Part shown: positions 27,579 to 35,990 of the stretch, piece by piece
How the letters are laid out: the number at the start of each line of letters is the position of its first letter
Numbering within the stretch: position 1 is the first letter of the stretch
Source of the DNA: Bacteroides sp. OF04-15BH
GTDB lineage: Bacteria > Bacteroidota > Bacteroidia > Bacteroidales > Bacteroidaceae
Reading direction: 5' to 3'
Assembly (NCBI RefSeq): GCF_003477995.1
Contig: NZ_QUEM01000006.1
Coordinates: 77,109-141,108, forward strand
Length of the DNA: 64,000 nt
Made by a program: the position numbers and the translations under genes
Notes under the pieces: generated by a model
The model's input: the letters and a program-made list of their open reading frames with translations, nothing else
Database searches by the model: none
Told to the model about the DNA's origin: nothing

Positions 27579-27815
27579 TTACTGAGCGTTAGCCTCGATG
27601 TAAGAGATAGCGTCGCCTACAGTTGCGATCTTCTCAGCCTGATCGTCTGGAATGTTGATTCCGAACTCTTTCTCAAACTCCATGATCAACTCTACTGTAT
27701 CCAGAGAGTCAGCACCCAGGTCGTTTGTGAAGCTTGCAGTTGCTACTACTTCTGACTCATCAACACCCAACTTATCAACGATAATAGCTTTTACTCTTGA
27801 TTCGATTTCAGACAT
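27579..27815 (-). CDS. acpP: Acyl carrier protein
   Basis: This 78-residue acidic helical protein carries acyl chains on a phosphopantetheine arm attached to the serine of [15 protein letters not shown] (near residue 39). The length and charge are classical. It heads the acpP-fabF-rnc operon. Between its ATG and the promoter area lies the small palindrome ATTATTAATAAT (27831-27842), which could be a regulator site but is AT-rich enough to be chance. Confidence 0.97.
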   Translation of the reverse strand: MSEIESRVKAIIVDKLGVDESEVVATASFTNDLGADSLDTVELIMEFEKEFGINIPDDQAEKIATVGDAISYIEANAQ

Positions 27816-27869
27816 AATTTCTAGTTTTAAATTATTAATAATGTTAGTAAAGTCTCATTATTTCGATTG

Positions 27870-27900
27870 CAAAGGAACTATTTTTTATTCTTTTATGCAA
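27870..27900 (-). promoter_or_regulatory. Candidate promoter of acpP-fabF-rnc
   Basis: On the minus strand, TTG (27900-27898), a 20-base spacer and TTCCTTTG (27877-27870) are found. The -7 box differs from TAnnTTTG by one base. Confidence 0.5.
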
Positions 27901-27971
27901 GAAATGAACTAAATAAATTCACTCAAACTGCACATTTAATACTTCTTTGTGCATTTATAAGGCTTTAAAAA

Positions 27972-29003
27972 CTATTTTTCACGCCGTAAAGGATAGTTGC
28001 CGCGCAGCTCCTCGAACTCTTCGGGATGCTCTTTCAGCAGTAGGCTGTCTCTCTGAGGGTTGTACAGGCAGAGTGCTCTTTCCCGCGGGGTGCAGTGGGG
28101 GGCGGGGCGCAGTTCTTCGGGCAGCTCCGGAGCAGAAATCTCATAGCAGAAGGGGAGACCGAAGAAACGGCAAAGCCCTTCGAGCGCCATGCGTGTTGCA
28201 TTGGCTTTTCCGTCGGCCGAGTATCCGGCGATGTGCGGTGTGCCGATGAACACACGTTGCAGCAGTTCGCGGTTTATGTGGGGTTCATTTTCCCAGGTGT
28301 CGATCACGGCATCGCGTATGCCTTTCTGTTGCAGGACATCCAGCAGTGCTTCGTTGTCAACCACCTCGCCGCGGCTGGTGTTGAACAGGATGCATTCTTT
28401 TTTCAGGCCGTTCAGGAACGTGCGGTCGGCCAGATGATAGGTCGGATGCGGTCCGTTCAGTACCAACGGAGTATGGAAGGAGATGATGTCGCATTCCTGT
28501 TGCAGCTCCTTCAGAGTAGAGAAATGCATGTCGTTTGCCGTTCCGTTTTCTTCCAGAGGCGGGTCATTATACAGCACACGGACACCGAGCGAGGCGGCAG
28601 CCCGGCCTACGGCTTTTCCCACATGACCGGCTCCTACGATTCCCAAGGTGCAGTGGTTCAGGTCGATCAGTCCGTTCTGGTCGAGCAGAAGCAGGCAGGA
28701 ATGCACATACTGCCCCACGGAATTGGCATTGCAGCCCGGGCAGTTTTTCCAGGTGATGCCTTTTTCTTTCAGATATTCCACGTCCAGATGGTCAAAGCCG
28801 ATGGTGGCGGTGGCGATGTATTTTACGCGGCTTCCTTCAAGAAGCTGCCGGTTGCAGCGGGTGCGGGTGCGCACAATCAGGGCGTCGGCGTCCCGCACGT
28901 CCGGAGCGCTGATCTCACTGCCTTTTATATAAACCACTTCATCCGCAATCTGTTCGATTGCTTCGCGGATAAAGGGTATCTTATTGTCTACGATTACTTT
29001 CAT
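27972..29003 (-). CDS. pdxB: 4-phosphoerythronate dehydrogenase
   Basis: This 343-residue NAD-dependent D-2-hydroxyacid dehydrogenase oxidises 4-phosphoerythronate in the DXP-dependent pyridoxal phosphate pathway. It starts MKVIVDNKIPFIREAIEQIA as PdxB proteins do. The Rossmann motif LGIVGAGHVGKAVGR is near residue 120, and the catalytic Arg/Glu/His set falls in the NTSRGEVVDNEALL, IDTWENEP and TPHIAGYSADGK segments. A C-terminal PdxB-type dimerisation region (about residue 285 onward) sets it apart from other family members. It is a single gene with a promoter box only six bases before the start codon. Confidence 0.9.
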   Translation of the reverse strand: MKVIVDNKIPFIREAIEQIADEVVYIKGSEISAPDVRDADALIVRTRTRCNRQLLEGSRVKYIATATIGFDHLDVEYLKEKGITWKNCPGCNANSVGQYVHSCLLLLDQNGLIDLNHCTLGIVGAGHVGKAVGRAAASLGVRVLYNDPPLEENGTANDMHFSTLKELQQECDIISFHTPLVLNGPHPTYHLADRTFLNGLKKECILFNTSRGEVVDNEALLDVLQQKGIRDAVIDTWENEPHINRELLQRVFIGTPHIAGYSADGKANATRMALEGLCRFFGLPFCYEISAPELPEELRPAPHCTPRERALCLYNPQRDSLLLKEHPEEFEELRGNYPLRREK

Positions 29004-29008
29004 AGAAG

Positions 29009-29016
29009 CAAAGGTA
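29009..29016 (-). promoter_or_regulatory. -7 box immediately before pdxB
   Basis: TACCTTTG on the minus strand (29016-29009) lies only five bases before the pdxB ATG. If used, the transcript would have almost no 5' leader. Confidence 0.45.
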
Positions 29017-29038
29017 CGTACTTTTTGTCTGATTTGTA

Positions 29039-29069
29039 TTGCCTGTTCGGTAAAGTTTGCCTAGATTTG
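29039..29069 (+). promoter_or_regulatory. Promoter of the DUF4254 gene
   Basis: TTG (29039-29041), a 20-base spacer and TAGATTTG (29062-29069) match the Bacteroidales consensus. This sets the start at 29097 and excludes a much longer in-frame extension that runs antisense through pdxB. Confidence 0.72.
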
Positions 29070-29096
29070 CAAAATAAAAATCAAAAAAACAATTTT

Positions 29097-29705
29097 ATGA
29101 TGACGTTTACTGAACTCTGTAATTCTATTTTTGTCCGTGTCATTGAGGATTATCACCGGACAAACGATGTCGATACCCCGATTAACAATCCTTATAAGGA
29201 GCACACCATTGAGCACGATCTCTATCTGAAAAACTGGATTGACACCGTGCAGTGGCATTTGGAAGACCTCATCCGCGATCCGCAGATTGATCCGGTTGAA
29301 GCTTTGGCCCTGAAGAGAAGAATCGATGCCAGCAATCAGGACAGAACCGACCTGGTTGAGTTGATTGACAGTTTCTTCTATACCAAATACAAGGATGTGA
29401 CCGTACAGGCTGACGCCACCATCAATACAGAGAGTCCGGCATGGGCTGTTGACCGTCTTTCTATCCTCGCTCTGAAGATTTACCACATGAGCGAGCAGGT
29501 AGAGCGCAATGATGCTTCGGCCGAGCACGTAGCTATGTGTCAGAAAAAGCTGGATGTGCTGTTGGAGCAGCAGAAAGACCTTTCTTTGGCCATCGACCAG
29601 TTGCTGACCGACATTGAGCAGGGAAGAAAATACATGAAGGTATACAAGCAGATGAAGATGTACAACGATCCGGATACCAATCCTGTGTTGTACGGAAAGA
29701 AATAA
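29097..29705 (+). CDS. DUF4254 domain-containing protein
   Basis: This 202-residue, mainly helical, soluble protein matches the DUF4254 family, which is nearly confined to Bacteroidetes. Conserved-looking segments are NPYKEHTIEHDLYLKNWIDT, WHLEDLIRDP and NQDRTDLVELID. No signal peptide or membrane span is seen. Family members are often found next to glycosyltransferase genes and have been linked by location to lipopolysaccharide synthesis; no such neighbour exists here, so no function is proposed. It is a single-gene unit with its own promoter and terminator. Confidence 0.85.
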   Translation: MMTFTELCNSIFVRVIEDYHRTNDVDTPINNPYKEHTIEHDLYLKNWIDTVQWHLEDLIRDPQIDPVEALALKRRIDASNQDRTDLVELIDSFFYTKYKDVTVQADATINTESPAWAVDRLSILALKIYHMSEQVERNDASAEHVAMCQKKLDVLLEQQKDLSLAIDQLLTDIEQGRKYMKVYKQMKMYNDPDTNPVLYGKK

Positions 29706-29736
29706 TCCCGATTTCTATACCTTATTAATATACACA

Positions 29737-29781
29737 AAGGAGCCGAACCACAAGACAGGTTCGGCTCCTTTGTTGTTTTTT
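29737..29781 (+). terminator. Terminator of the DUF4254 gene
   Basis: AAAGGAGCCGAACC (29737-29750) pairs with GGTTCGGCTCCTTT (29759-29772) around a short loop, followed by a run rich in T. Confidence 0.9.
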
Positions 29782-29819
29782 ATACCTCCGCTTCGGGGAC
29801 GCTGCTCCGCAATCATCGG

Positions 29820-29892
29820 GACTTTAGAAAATCATCAGGATGATTTTCTAAAGTCATTGGGATGACTGTTGCATTTCATCAGGATTATTTTT
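29820..29892. repeat. Palindrome cluster 2, including a perfect 36-base palindrome
   Basis: Perfect 17-base arms (29820-29836 and 29839-29855) are separated by AG. Overlapping this is GTCAT-TGGG-ATGAC (29853-29866), then a degenerate unit TTTCATCAGGATTATTTT (29873-29890). The core AAAATCATC/GATGATTTT is shared with clusters 1 and 3. Confidence 0.7.
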
Positions 29893-30052
29893 TCGGATGA
29901 ACGGCCGGAAATGCGCATCGTATGTAAATGACTGATAATTATCGAGATGCTTCATTGACTGCTTCCGAAGGTCAGGAAGTATCGGTGTCCGGATTTTTTC
30001 AGTTTCGGGAACTCATGGCAAATTCATTTCCGGATGACCACCATAAAAAAAT

Positions 30053-30086
30053 CCGGGTGCGAATCCTTATGCCGATTCGCACCCGG
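30053..30086 (-). terminator. Terminator of the argS-rnhA-ABC exporter operon
   Basis: CCGGGTGCGAATC (30053-30065) pairs with GATTCGCACCCGG (30074-30086). On the minus strand it is followed by ATTTTTTT. Confidence 0.9.
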
Positions 30087-30103
30087 AACGTTTTATTGTC
30101 AGA

Positions 30104-31939
30104 TTATAACTGTTGCATGTCATTGAGCTTCTTGTAATAGCCACCTTTGGCCAGAAGTTCTTCGTGTGTGCCGCGCTCTACAATCTCTCCTTCGTGCATC
30201 ACGCAAATCTCGTCGGCATGACGGATGGTGGACAGACGGTGAGCGATGGCGATGGTCGTACGCGATTTCATCAGGCGCTCCAACGCTTCCTGTACCAAGC
30301 GTTCCGATTCGGTATCGAGTGCCGAAGTTGCCTCGTCCAGAATCAGAATCGGCGGATTCTTCAGGATGGCTCTGGCGATGCTCACGCGCTGGCGCTGACC
30401 GCCCGACAGACGGCATCCCCGGTCGCCGATATTGGTTTCGTAACCGTTTTCGCTCTCCATGATAAAGTCATGGGCGTTGGCAATCTTGGCAGCCTCGATC
30501 ACCTGCTCCATAGTGGCGTTCTCCACACCAAAGGCAATGTTGTTGAAGAAGGAATCGTTGAAGAGGATAGCCTCCTGATTGACATTACCGATAATCGAGC
30601 GCAGGCCGTGGATGCTGAAATCCTTGATGTCGGTTCCGTTGATGGTGATGCTTCCCGAAGTGACATCGTGGTAGCGGGGCAGAAGGTCTACCAAAGTGGA
30701 TTTTCCGGAACCCGACTGGCCTACCAGAGCGATGGTCTGTCCTTTCTTGATGGTCAGGTTGATGTGCTTGAGTACCTGTTTGGCCGGTGTATATTGGAAA
30801 GAAACATCGCGGAACTCAATCTCCGTCTCCAGATCCTTGATGGGCTGCGGTGTGGTGGTTTCCTTGATCGGGTTTTCTGCGTTCAGAATCTTGTCGATAC
30901 GCTCGATAGAGGCCAGTCCCTTAGGAATATTGTATCCAGCTTTGGAGAATTCCTTCAGCGGGTTGATGACGCTGTACAGAATCACCAGATAGAAAATAAA
31001 GGTAGGAGCGTCGATCGGCGAGTGGTCTGAGAAAATCAGCGTACCGCCAAACCACAGCACCAGAACAATGAGACAGGTGCCGAGGAACTCGCTCACGGGG
31101 TGAGCCGAAGCCTGACGGGTAGCCACACGGTTGCAGGCCGTGCGGTATTCGTTGCAGCACTTTTCAAACCGGTCGCTCATCTTCTTTTCGGCGATGAAGG
31201 CCTTGATGATGCGCAGTCCGCCGAGGGTTTCCTCCAGCTGAGTCAGCGTGTCGCTCCACAGATTCTGTGCCGTGAGTGAGCGCTGCTTGAGCTTTCGTCC
31301 GATGTTACCCATCACCCAACCGATTCCCGGAATGACAATGATGGTAAAGAGCGTCAGCTCCCAGCTGGTAATCAGCATGGTGGCAAAGTAGAAGATGATG
31401 AGAATCGGGTTCTTGATGAGCATATCCAGCGAACTGGTGATGGAGTTCTCCACCTCCGACACGTCGCCGCTCATGCGGGCCATGATGTCGCCTTTCCTCT
31501 CGTCCGACATGAAGGACAAGGGCAGGCGCACGATTTTGTTATACAGCAGCACACGGATGTCGCGCACCACGTTTGTACGCAAAGGAATCATGATGGCCGA
31601 AGAGGCAAAGTAAAAGGTGGTTTTCAGCAGAGTGGCAAAAGCCAGAAACAAGCCGATGAACAATAAGGACAGAGACTCTCCGTAGTTGTGAATCAACACA
31701 GTGGTATAATAATACAGATTGTTGATGGCAATATCCTTGATACTCATGTCCGGATTCTCCCAACTGATGAAGTGATACTGTGTGGTGTCCATACCGAACA
31801 GCAGATTCAGCAAGGGGAGGAGGGATAAAAAGGAAAATACGTTCAAGGCGGCAGAGAGAAGGTTGAACAAGACCGACCAGGCCATATATTTCTTATAAGG
31901 CCAGGCGAATCTTTTCATCACTTGAAGAAATTCTTTCAT
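30104..31939 (-). CDS. ABC exporter, fused permease and ATPase (MsbA-like)
   Basis: This 611-residue half-transporter works as a dimer in the inner membrane. The N-terminal six-span ABC permease domain covers about residues 15-330. The ATPase domain has Walker A LVGQSGSGKSTLVDLLPRYH near residue 410, signature RLSGGQRQRVSIARAI, Walker B PPILILDEATSAL and the switch histidine in IAIAHRLST. Overall it resembles MsbA/lipid flippases and multidrug exporters, and the substrate cannot be chosen between these. It lies 21 bases downstream of the RNase HI gene as the last member of that operon. Confidence 0.9.
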   Translation of the reverse strand: MKEFLQVMKRFAWPYKKYMAWSVLFNLLSAALNVFSFLSLLPLLNLLFGMDTTQYHFISWENPDMSIKDIAINNLYYYTTVLIHNYGESLSLLFIGLFLAFATLLKTTFYFASSAIMIPLRTNVVRDIRVLLYNKIVRLPLSFMSDERKGDIMARMSGDVSEVENSITSSLDMLIKNPILIIFYFATMLITSWELTLFTIIVIPGIGWVMGNIGRKLKQRSLTAQNLWSDTLTQLEETLGGLRIIKAFIAEKKMSDRFEKCCNEYRTACNRVATRQASAHPVSEFLGTCLIVLVLWFGGTLIFSDHSPIDAPTFIFYLVILYSVINPLKEFSKAGYNIPKGLASIERIDKILNAENPIKETTTPQPIKDLETEIEFRDVSFQYTPAKQVLKHINLTIKKGQTIALVGQSGSGKSTLVDLLPRYHDVTSGSITINGTDIKDFSIHGLRSIIGNVNQEAILFNDSFFNNIAFGVENATMEQVIEAAKIANAHDFIMESENGYETNIGDRGCRLSGGQRQRVSIARAILKNPPILILDEATSALDTESERLVQEALERLMKSRTTIAIAHRLSTIRHADEICVMHEGEIVERGTHEELLAKGGYYKKLNDMQQL

Positions 31940-31960
31940 AAAAAAGCGTTTAATATAGAT

Positions 31961-32614
31961 TTACTTGCGTCCGAAATCGGCTGGAATCTCTCCCCAAATC
32001 TCGGTTTTCCATTTTAATATAGGAGTTTGGTAGGAGTTGTTCTTCAGCCAGTTTTCCGCTCTTTGGATCAGATCATGCAAGGGAGCGGTCTTGGCGTTGA
32101 GCTCCAGTTTGGTCTTGCACTGCTTCTTGCTGACCCAAAGCATGGCTATTTTACTGTCGGAGTATATGGGCATGGAACTGTTTTTCTGCTTCAGCAGGGC
32201 CAGGGCATGCACAATGGCCAGAAATTCGCCGATGTTGTTGGTGCCGTGTACCGGGCCGTAGTGAAACACAACCTCACCGGTTCTCAGATAAACACCTCTG
32301 TATTCCATCTTGCCGGGATTACCGCTGCATGCCGCATCTACTGCCAGCGCCTCGGCTATGACTTCCGGAGGCAGCATCATGACAGAATCGTGGCGCTCCA
32401 CGGCCGTACTGCTCTTTTCGGGAGCGGGAGCCGCCTTCTTTTGGAAATAAAGCTCGGGGGCGGACTGATAGGCCTGCTCGGCTTCTTCTTTACTGTCGAA
32501 AGACTTATAAACGGCACCGGCATAACCGTTGATCTGCAGTTTGCAGTCTGTCCAGGAAGTATAGATTCCCGGACAGACTCCATTCCACACTACATAATAT
32601 TTTTGTTTGCTCAT
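31961..32614 (-). CDS. rnhA: Ribonuclease HI with N-terminal viroplasmin-like domain
   Basis: This 217-residue protein is predicted to cut the RNA strand of RNA/DNA hybrids. The first 45 residues (YYVVWNGVCPGIYTSWTDC...NGYAGAVYKSF) are the viroplasmin/RNase H1 hybrid-binding domain known from eukaryotic RNase H1. A linker rich in Ala, Pro and Ser follows. The RNase H fold begins near residue 88 with AVDAACSGNPGKMEYRG, which holds the first catalytic Asp. The Glu in TNNIGEFLAIVHAL and the Asp in PIYSDSKIAMLWV complete the acidic site. It lies ten bases after argS and before the ABC exporter. Confidence 0.9.
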   Translation of the reverse strand: MSKQKYYVVWNGVCPGIYTSWTDCKLQINGYAGAVYKSFDSKEEAEQAYQSAPELYFQKKAAPAPEKSSTAVERHDSVMMLPPEVIAEALAVDAACSGNPGKMEYRGVYLRTGEVVFHYGPVHGTNNIGEFLAIVHALALLKQKNSSMPIYSDSKIAMLWVSKKQCKTKLELNAKTAPLHDLIQRAENWLKNNSYQTPILKWKTEIWGEIPADFGRK

Positions 32615-32624
32615 GCTGCAAGGC

Positions 32625-34424
32625 TTACATTCTTTCCGGCACCTCGATGCCCAGCAAGCTCATGCCCAGCTTGATGACTTTTCCTACATTGGCAGAGAGA
32701 GCCAGACGGAAGATCTTCTTGTTCGGATCCTCTTCGCGCAGGATGCTGAAGTCGTGATAGAACTGGTTGTATTCCTTAACCAGCTCGTAGCAGTAGTTGG
32801 CAATGCATCCCGGGTTGTAGTCGTTGCCGGCCTGTTTTACAATCAGGGCAAAGTTGGCCAGGTTCTGTACCAGACTGATTTCCTTCTCGCTCAGCTCGGT
32901 GTTGTGAGGCAATTCTGCCGGCACAGTCAGACCTGCCTCGGCAGCCTTGCGCAAGATAGAGCGGATACGGGCATAAGTATACTGGATGAACGGACCGGTG
33001 TTGCCGTTGAAGTCGATACTTTCTGCCGGGTTGAACAGCATGTTCTTGCGTGCGTCAACCTTCAGGATGAAGTATTTCAAGGCACCCAGACCCACGATGC
33101 GGGCAATTTCGTTGGCCTCTTCCTCGCTGATGTCAGTCAGTTTGTTGATCTTGTCCTCAGAAGTACGCTTGGCGGTAGCGATCATTTCGGCTACCAGATC
33201 GTCGGCATCTACTACGGTTCCCTCGCGGCTCTTCATCTTTCCGTTTGGCAGTTCCACCATTCCGTAAGAGAAGTGCACCAGACTCTTACCCCAGTCGAAG
33301 CCCAGTTTGTCGAGCAGGATAGACAACACCTGGAAGTGATAGTTCTGTTCGTTACCTACCACATAGATCATCTTGTTGATCGGATAATCCTGGAAACGCA
33401 GTTTGGCGGTACCGATATCCTGAGTCATATATACAGAAGTACCGTCAGAACGCAGCAACAGCTTCTCGTCCAGTCCTTCCTTGGTCAGGTCAGCCCAAAC
33501 AGAACCGTCCTCTTTCTTGAAGAAGAAGCCCTTTTCCAGTCCTTCCATCACCTTGTCCTTACCCTCCAGATAAGTGTCAGATTCATAATAAATCTTGTCG
33601 AAGCTTACGCCCAATGCTTTGTAAGTCACATCAAAACCGGCATAAACCCAGTCGTTCATCTTCTTCCACAAAGCGCGGATTTCCGGGTCATTGTTTTCCC
33701 ATTTCACCAGCATTTCGCGAGCCTCTTTAATCAGCGGAGCTTCGTTTTTGGCTTCTTCCTCGCTCATGCCCTGCGCCATCAGTTCCTTGATTTGCTCCTT
33801 GTAGTGCTTGTCAAAGGCTACATAATAGTCACCGATCAGGTGGTCGCCCTTGATGCCTGTTGACTCCGGAGTGGCTCCGTTACCGTATTTCAGCCAGGCC
33901 AGCATGCTCTTGCAGATGTGGATACCACGGTCGTTCACGATATTGGTCTTGACAACCTTGTTTCCGTTAGCCTCCATGATCTGTGCCAGCGCCCATCCCA
34001 AAAGGTTGTTACGCACGTGACCCAGGTGCAATGGCTTGTTGGTGTTTGGTGAAGAATATTCGATCATTACGAGCGGAGACTGCTCAGTTACTGGAGTGAA
34101 TCCGAACTTTTCCTGTTTATGGATTGAGTTGAGAAGGTCAATCCAGCAGGCAGAAGAAATGGTCAGATTCAGGAATCCCTTGATTACGTTGAAATCGGCT
34201 ACGACCTCAGAAAGGTTCTCTTTCAGATAAGTACCGATTTCCTGGGCGGTATCTTCCGGCTTCTTTTTGGATACTTTCAAGAATGGGAATACAACGAGGG
34301 TGAGATGACCTTCAAATTCTTTTTTGGTGGTTTGCAACTGTATTGTGCTTTCCGGCACTTCCTGTCCGTAAAGCTGCTTGATTCCGGCGGCTACGGCCGA
34401 TACAATTTTTTTCTCAATTTCCAT
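32625..34424 (-). CDS. argS: Arginyl-tRNA synthetase
   Basis: This 599-residue class I synthetase attaches arginine to tRNA-Arg. The HIGH motif is in SSPNTNKPLHLGHVRNN near residue 125. As usual for ArgS, the KMSK signature is replaced, here by the GKMKSREGTVVDADDL loop. The N-terminal tRNA-binding (Add-1) domain and the C-terminal DALR anticodon-binding domain (from about residue 480) are complete. It leads an operon with rnhA and the ABC exporter. Confidence 0.96.
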   Translation of the reverse strand: MEIEKKIVSAVAAGIKQLYGQEVPESTIQLQTTKKEFEGHLTLVVFPFLKVSKKKPEDTAQEIGTYLKENLSEVVADFNVIKGFLNLTISSACWIDLLNSIHKQEKFGFTPVTEQSPLVMIEYSSPNTNKPLHLGHVRNNLLGWALAQIMEANGNKVVKTNIVNDRGIHICKSMLAWLKYGNGATPESTGIKGDHLIGDYYVAFDKHYKEQIKELMAQGMSEEEAKNEAPLIKEAREMLVKWENNDPEIRALWKKMNDWVYAGFDVTYKALGVSFDKIYYESDTYLEGKDKVMEGLEKGFFFKKEDGSVWADLTKEGLDEKLLLRSDGTSVYMTQDIGTAKLRFQDYPINKMIYVVGNEQNYHFQVLSILLDKLGFDWGKSLVHFSYGMVELPNGKMKSREGTVVDADDLVAEMIATAKRTSEDKINKLTDISEEEANEIARIVGLGALKYFILKVDARKNMLFNPAESIDFNGNTGPFIQYTYARIRSILRKAAEAGLTVPAELPHNTELSEKEISLVQNLANFALIVKQAGNDYNPGCIANYCYELVKEYNQFYHDFSILREEDPNKKIFRLALSANVGKVIKLGMSLLGIEVPERM

Positions 34425-34450
34425 AAACTAAATAAGTATGATTTTGTTCG

Positions 34451-34458
34451 CAAAGATA
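34451..34458 (-). promoter_or_regulatory. -7 box for the argS operon
   Basis: TATCTTTG on the minus strand (34458-34451) lies 26 bases before the argS ATG and matches TAnnTTTG. No clear -33 element is seen. Confidence 0.55.
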
Positions 34459-34556
34459 CGCAGAAAAAGGGATATAGGAAAGCTACTTGTTTAATTTTTA
34501 TGGAATGATTGCGGTGAGAATCTAGCTTTTAGCTTGAATTTGTTCCGTAAAAAAAG

Positions 34557-34590
34557 AAAAGCATCGGAACTTCCCGTCCGATGCTTTCTC
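34557..34590 (-). terminator. Terminator of the HU gene
   Basis: AAAGCATCGGA pairs with TCCGATGCTTT around an eight-base loop. On the minus strand it is followed by TTTTCTTTTTTT. Confidence 0.9.
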
Positions 34591-34598
34591 TGTTATGT

Positions 34599-34871
34599 TT
34601 ACTGAATAGAGTCTGTCAATTCACTTCCGGCCTTGAATTTGATAATCTTCTTTGCCTCGATGGTGATCTGCTCCTTGGTTCTCGGATTGATACCGGTGCG
34701 GCTTGGACGCTCGCTGATAGAGAATGTGCCGAAGCCGATAAGAGATACTTTGTCTCCCTGCTTCAAAGCCTCAGAAATTGAGTCCAGGCAAATATCTAAT
34801 GCTTTTTTTGCTTCAACTTTATTCAAACCTGCACCTTCTGCAATGGCGTTAATTAAATCTGTTTTATTCAT
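34599..34871 (-). CDS. HU-family histone-like DNA-binding protein
   Basis: This 90-residue nucleoid protein binds DNA as a dimer and bends it. The family pattern is clear: MNKTDLINAIAEGAGLNKVEAKKAL at the start, the GFGTFSISERPSRTGINPRTKE beta-arm signature at about residues 46-67, and a final helix. The length is standard for HU. It is a single gene with a consensus promoter and a strong terminator, consistent with high expression. HU-type proteins assist CTnDOT-type integration, but nothing here links this copy to the element. Confidence 0.95.
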   Translation of the reverse strand: MNKTDLINAIAEGAGLNKVEAKKALDICLDSISEALKQGDKVSLIGFGTFSISERPSRTGINPRTKEQITIEAKKIIKFKAGSELTDSIQ

Positions 34872-34910
34872 GTCTTTATAAATTAAGTAGTTTCTGAATC
34901 AATAATGTCG

Positions 34911-34941
34911 CAAATATAGAGAAACTGCCGTTTAAAACAAA
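34911..34941 (-). promoter_or_regulatory. Promoter of the HU gene
   Basis: On the minus strand, TTTG (34941-34938), a 19-base spacer and TATATTTG (34918-34911) are a full match to the Bacteroidales consensus. Confidence 0.78.
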
Positions 34942-35023
34942 TTATTTTCTGAAAAAGTATTTCTTTTTACGAAAAATAAGTCGCAAAGGTGTTTTCCTTG
35001 CTCAGGGAATGGAATAAAATATT

Positions 35024-35031
35024 TATTTTTG
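35024..35031 (+). promoter_or_regulatory. -7 box for the rhomboid-EEP operon
   Basis: TATTTTTG matches TAnnTTTG and is followed by GC. It lies 27 bases before the ATG at 35058 and so rules out a start at 34989. Confidence 0.58.
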
Positions 35032-35057
35032 CAGCGTATTTATATTTAAGAAGCAAT

Positions 35058-35987
35058 ATGATGAATATGCCGCCCATTACCAAAAACTTGATTATAATCA
35101 ATATTCTTTTTTTTCTGGCGCAACAGATATTGGGCATGCGCTATGATTTGGACTTGAACGATGTGTTGGGTCTGCATTTCTTTCTGGCCTCCGACTTTCA
35201 TCTCTATCAGTTGGTGACCTACATGTTTATGCATGGCAACTTCCAACATATTCTGTTTAATATGCTGGCCGTGTGGATGTTCGGTCGCGTGATGGAAACC
35301 ATGTGGGGACCAAAGCGCTTTCTACTCTTCTATCTGATATGCGGAATCGGTGCGGGTCTGACTCAGGAGGTGGTGCAATACTTTTCCTTTATGATGAACG
35401 GCCTGGGAAGTCTGCCTTTGGACGGTCTGGTTTCTGTAGACGGTTACACCATGCCGCTGTCTACTTACCTGAATTTCTGGACCACCGTGGGAGCATCCGG
35501 AGCAGTCTATGGTATCTTGCTGGCTTTCGGAGTGACCTTCCCGAATGAAAGAATGTTTATTTTCCCACTGCCGGTGCCCATCAAGGCAAAGTATTTCGTA
35601 ATCGGATATGCTGTTTTGGAACTTTTCCTGGGACTGGGAAACCGCGGCGACGGAGTCGCTCATTTTGCCCACTTGGGAGGAATGATCTTTGCCTGGATTC
35701 TGATTATGTACTGGCGCAAAAACGGCGGTGGCAACGGTTATTACGGAGGCTCCTCTTCGTGGGAACAGCTGCGGCAGAAAGTGCAGGATCTTTTCCGGAA
35801 GATGTTTTCTGCAAAGCCCCAGATGCATGCTTCACGCGGCAAAATGTCTGAGGATATGGACTATAACGCCCGCAAGAAGCAGCGCTCGGAAGAGATTGAC
35901 CGGATTCTGGAGAAAGTGAAGCGCGATGGCTATGGAAGCCTTACAGATGAAGAGAAGCGGAAACTGTTTGATGCCAGCCAGCAATAG
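35058..35987 (+). CDS. Rhomboid family intramembrane serine protease
   Basis: This 309-residue inner-membrane protease has six predicted spans. The catalytic serine is in VGASGAVYGILLAFG and the catalytic histidine in AHFAHLGGMIFAWI. FQHILFNMLAVWMFG in the second span carries the family His and Asn residues. The C-terminal cytoplasmic tail of about 75 residues is basic and ends with a short acidic helix (ILEKVKRDGYGSLTDEEKRKLFD), the usual tail of Bacteroidetes members. Substrates are unknown. The next gene starts three bases after the stop. Confidence 0.9.
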   Translation: MMNMPPITKNLIIINILFFLAQQILGMRYDLDLNDVLGLHFFLASDFHLYQLVTYMFMHGNFQHILFNMLAVWMFGRVMETMWGPKRFLLFYLICGIGAGLTQEVVQYFSFMMNGLGSLPLDGLVSVDGYTMPLSTYLNFWTTVGASGAVYGILLAFGVTFPNERMFIFPLPVPIKAKYFVIGYAVLELFLGLGNRGDGVAHFAHLGGMIFAWILIMYWRKNGGGNGYYGGSSSWEQLRQKVQDLFRKMFSAKPQMHASRGKMSEDMDYNARKKQRSEEIDRILEKVKRDGYGSLTDEEKRKLFDASQQ

Positions 35988-35990
35988 ACC

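Larger units (their letters stand above)
29706..30103. other. Intergenic region between the DUF4254 gene and the ABC exporter
   Basis: It holds two terminators facing each other (29737 and 30053) and a palindrome cluster at 29820-29892. A 69-codon frame at 29928-30137 runs through the second terminator into the exporter gene and is not a gene. Confidence 0.6.

Noticed and set aside
28095..29096. An N-terminal extension of the DUF4254 frame by 334 codons
   Set aside because: It is antisense to pdxB, and a consensus promoter at 29039-29069 lies just before the normal start at 29097.
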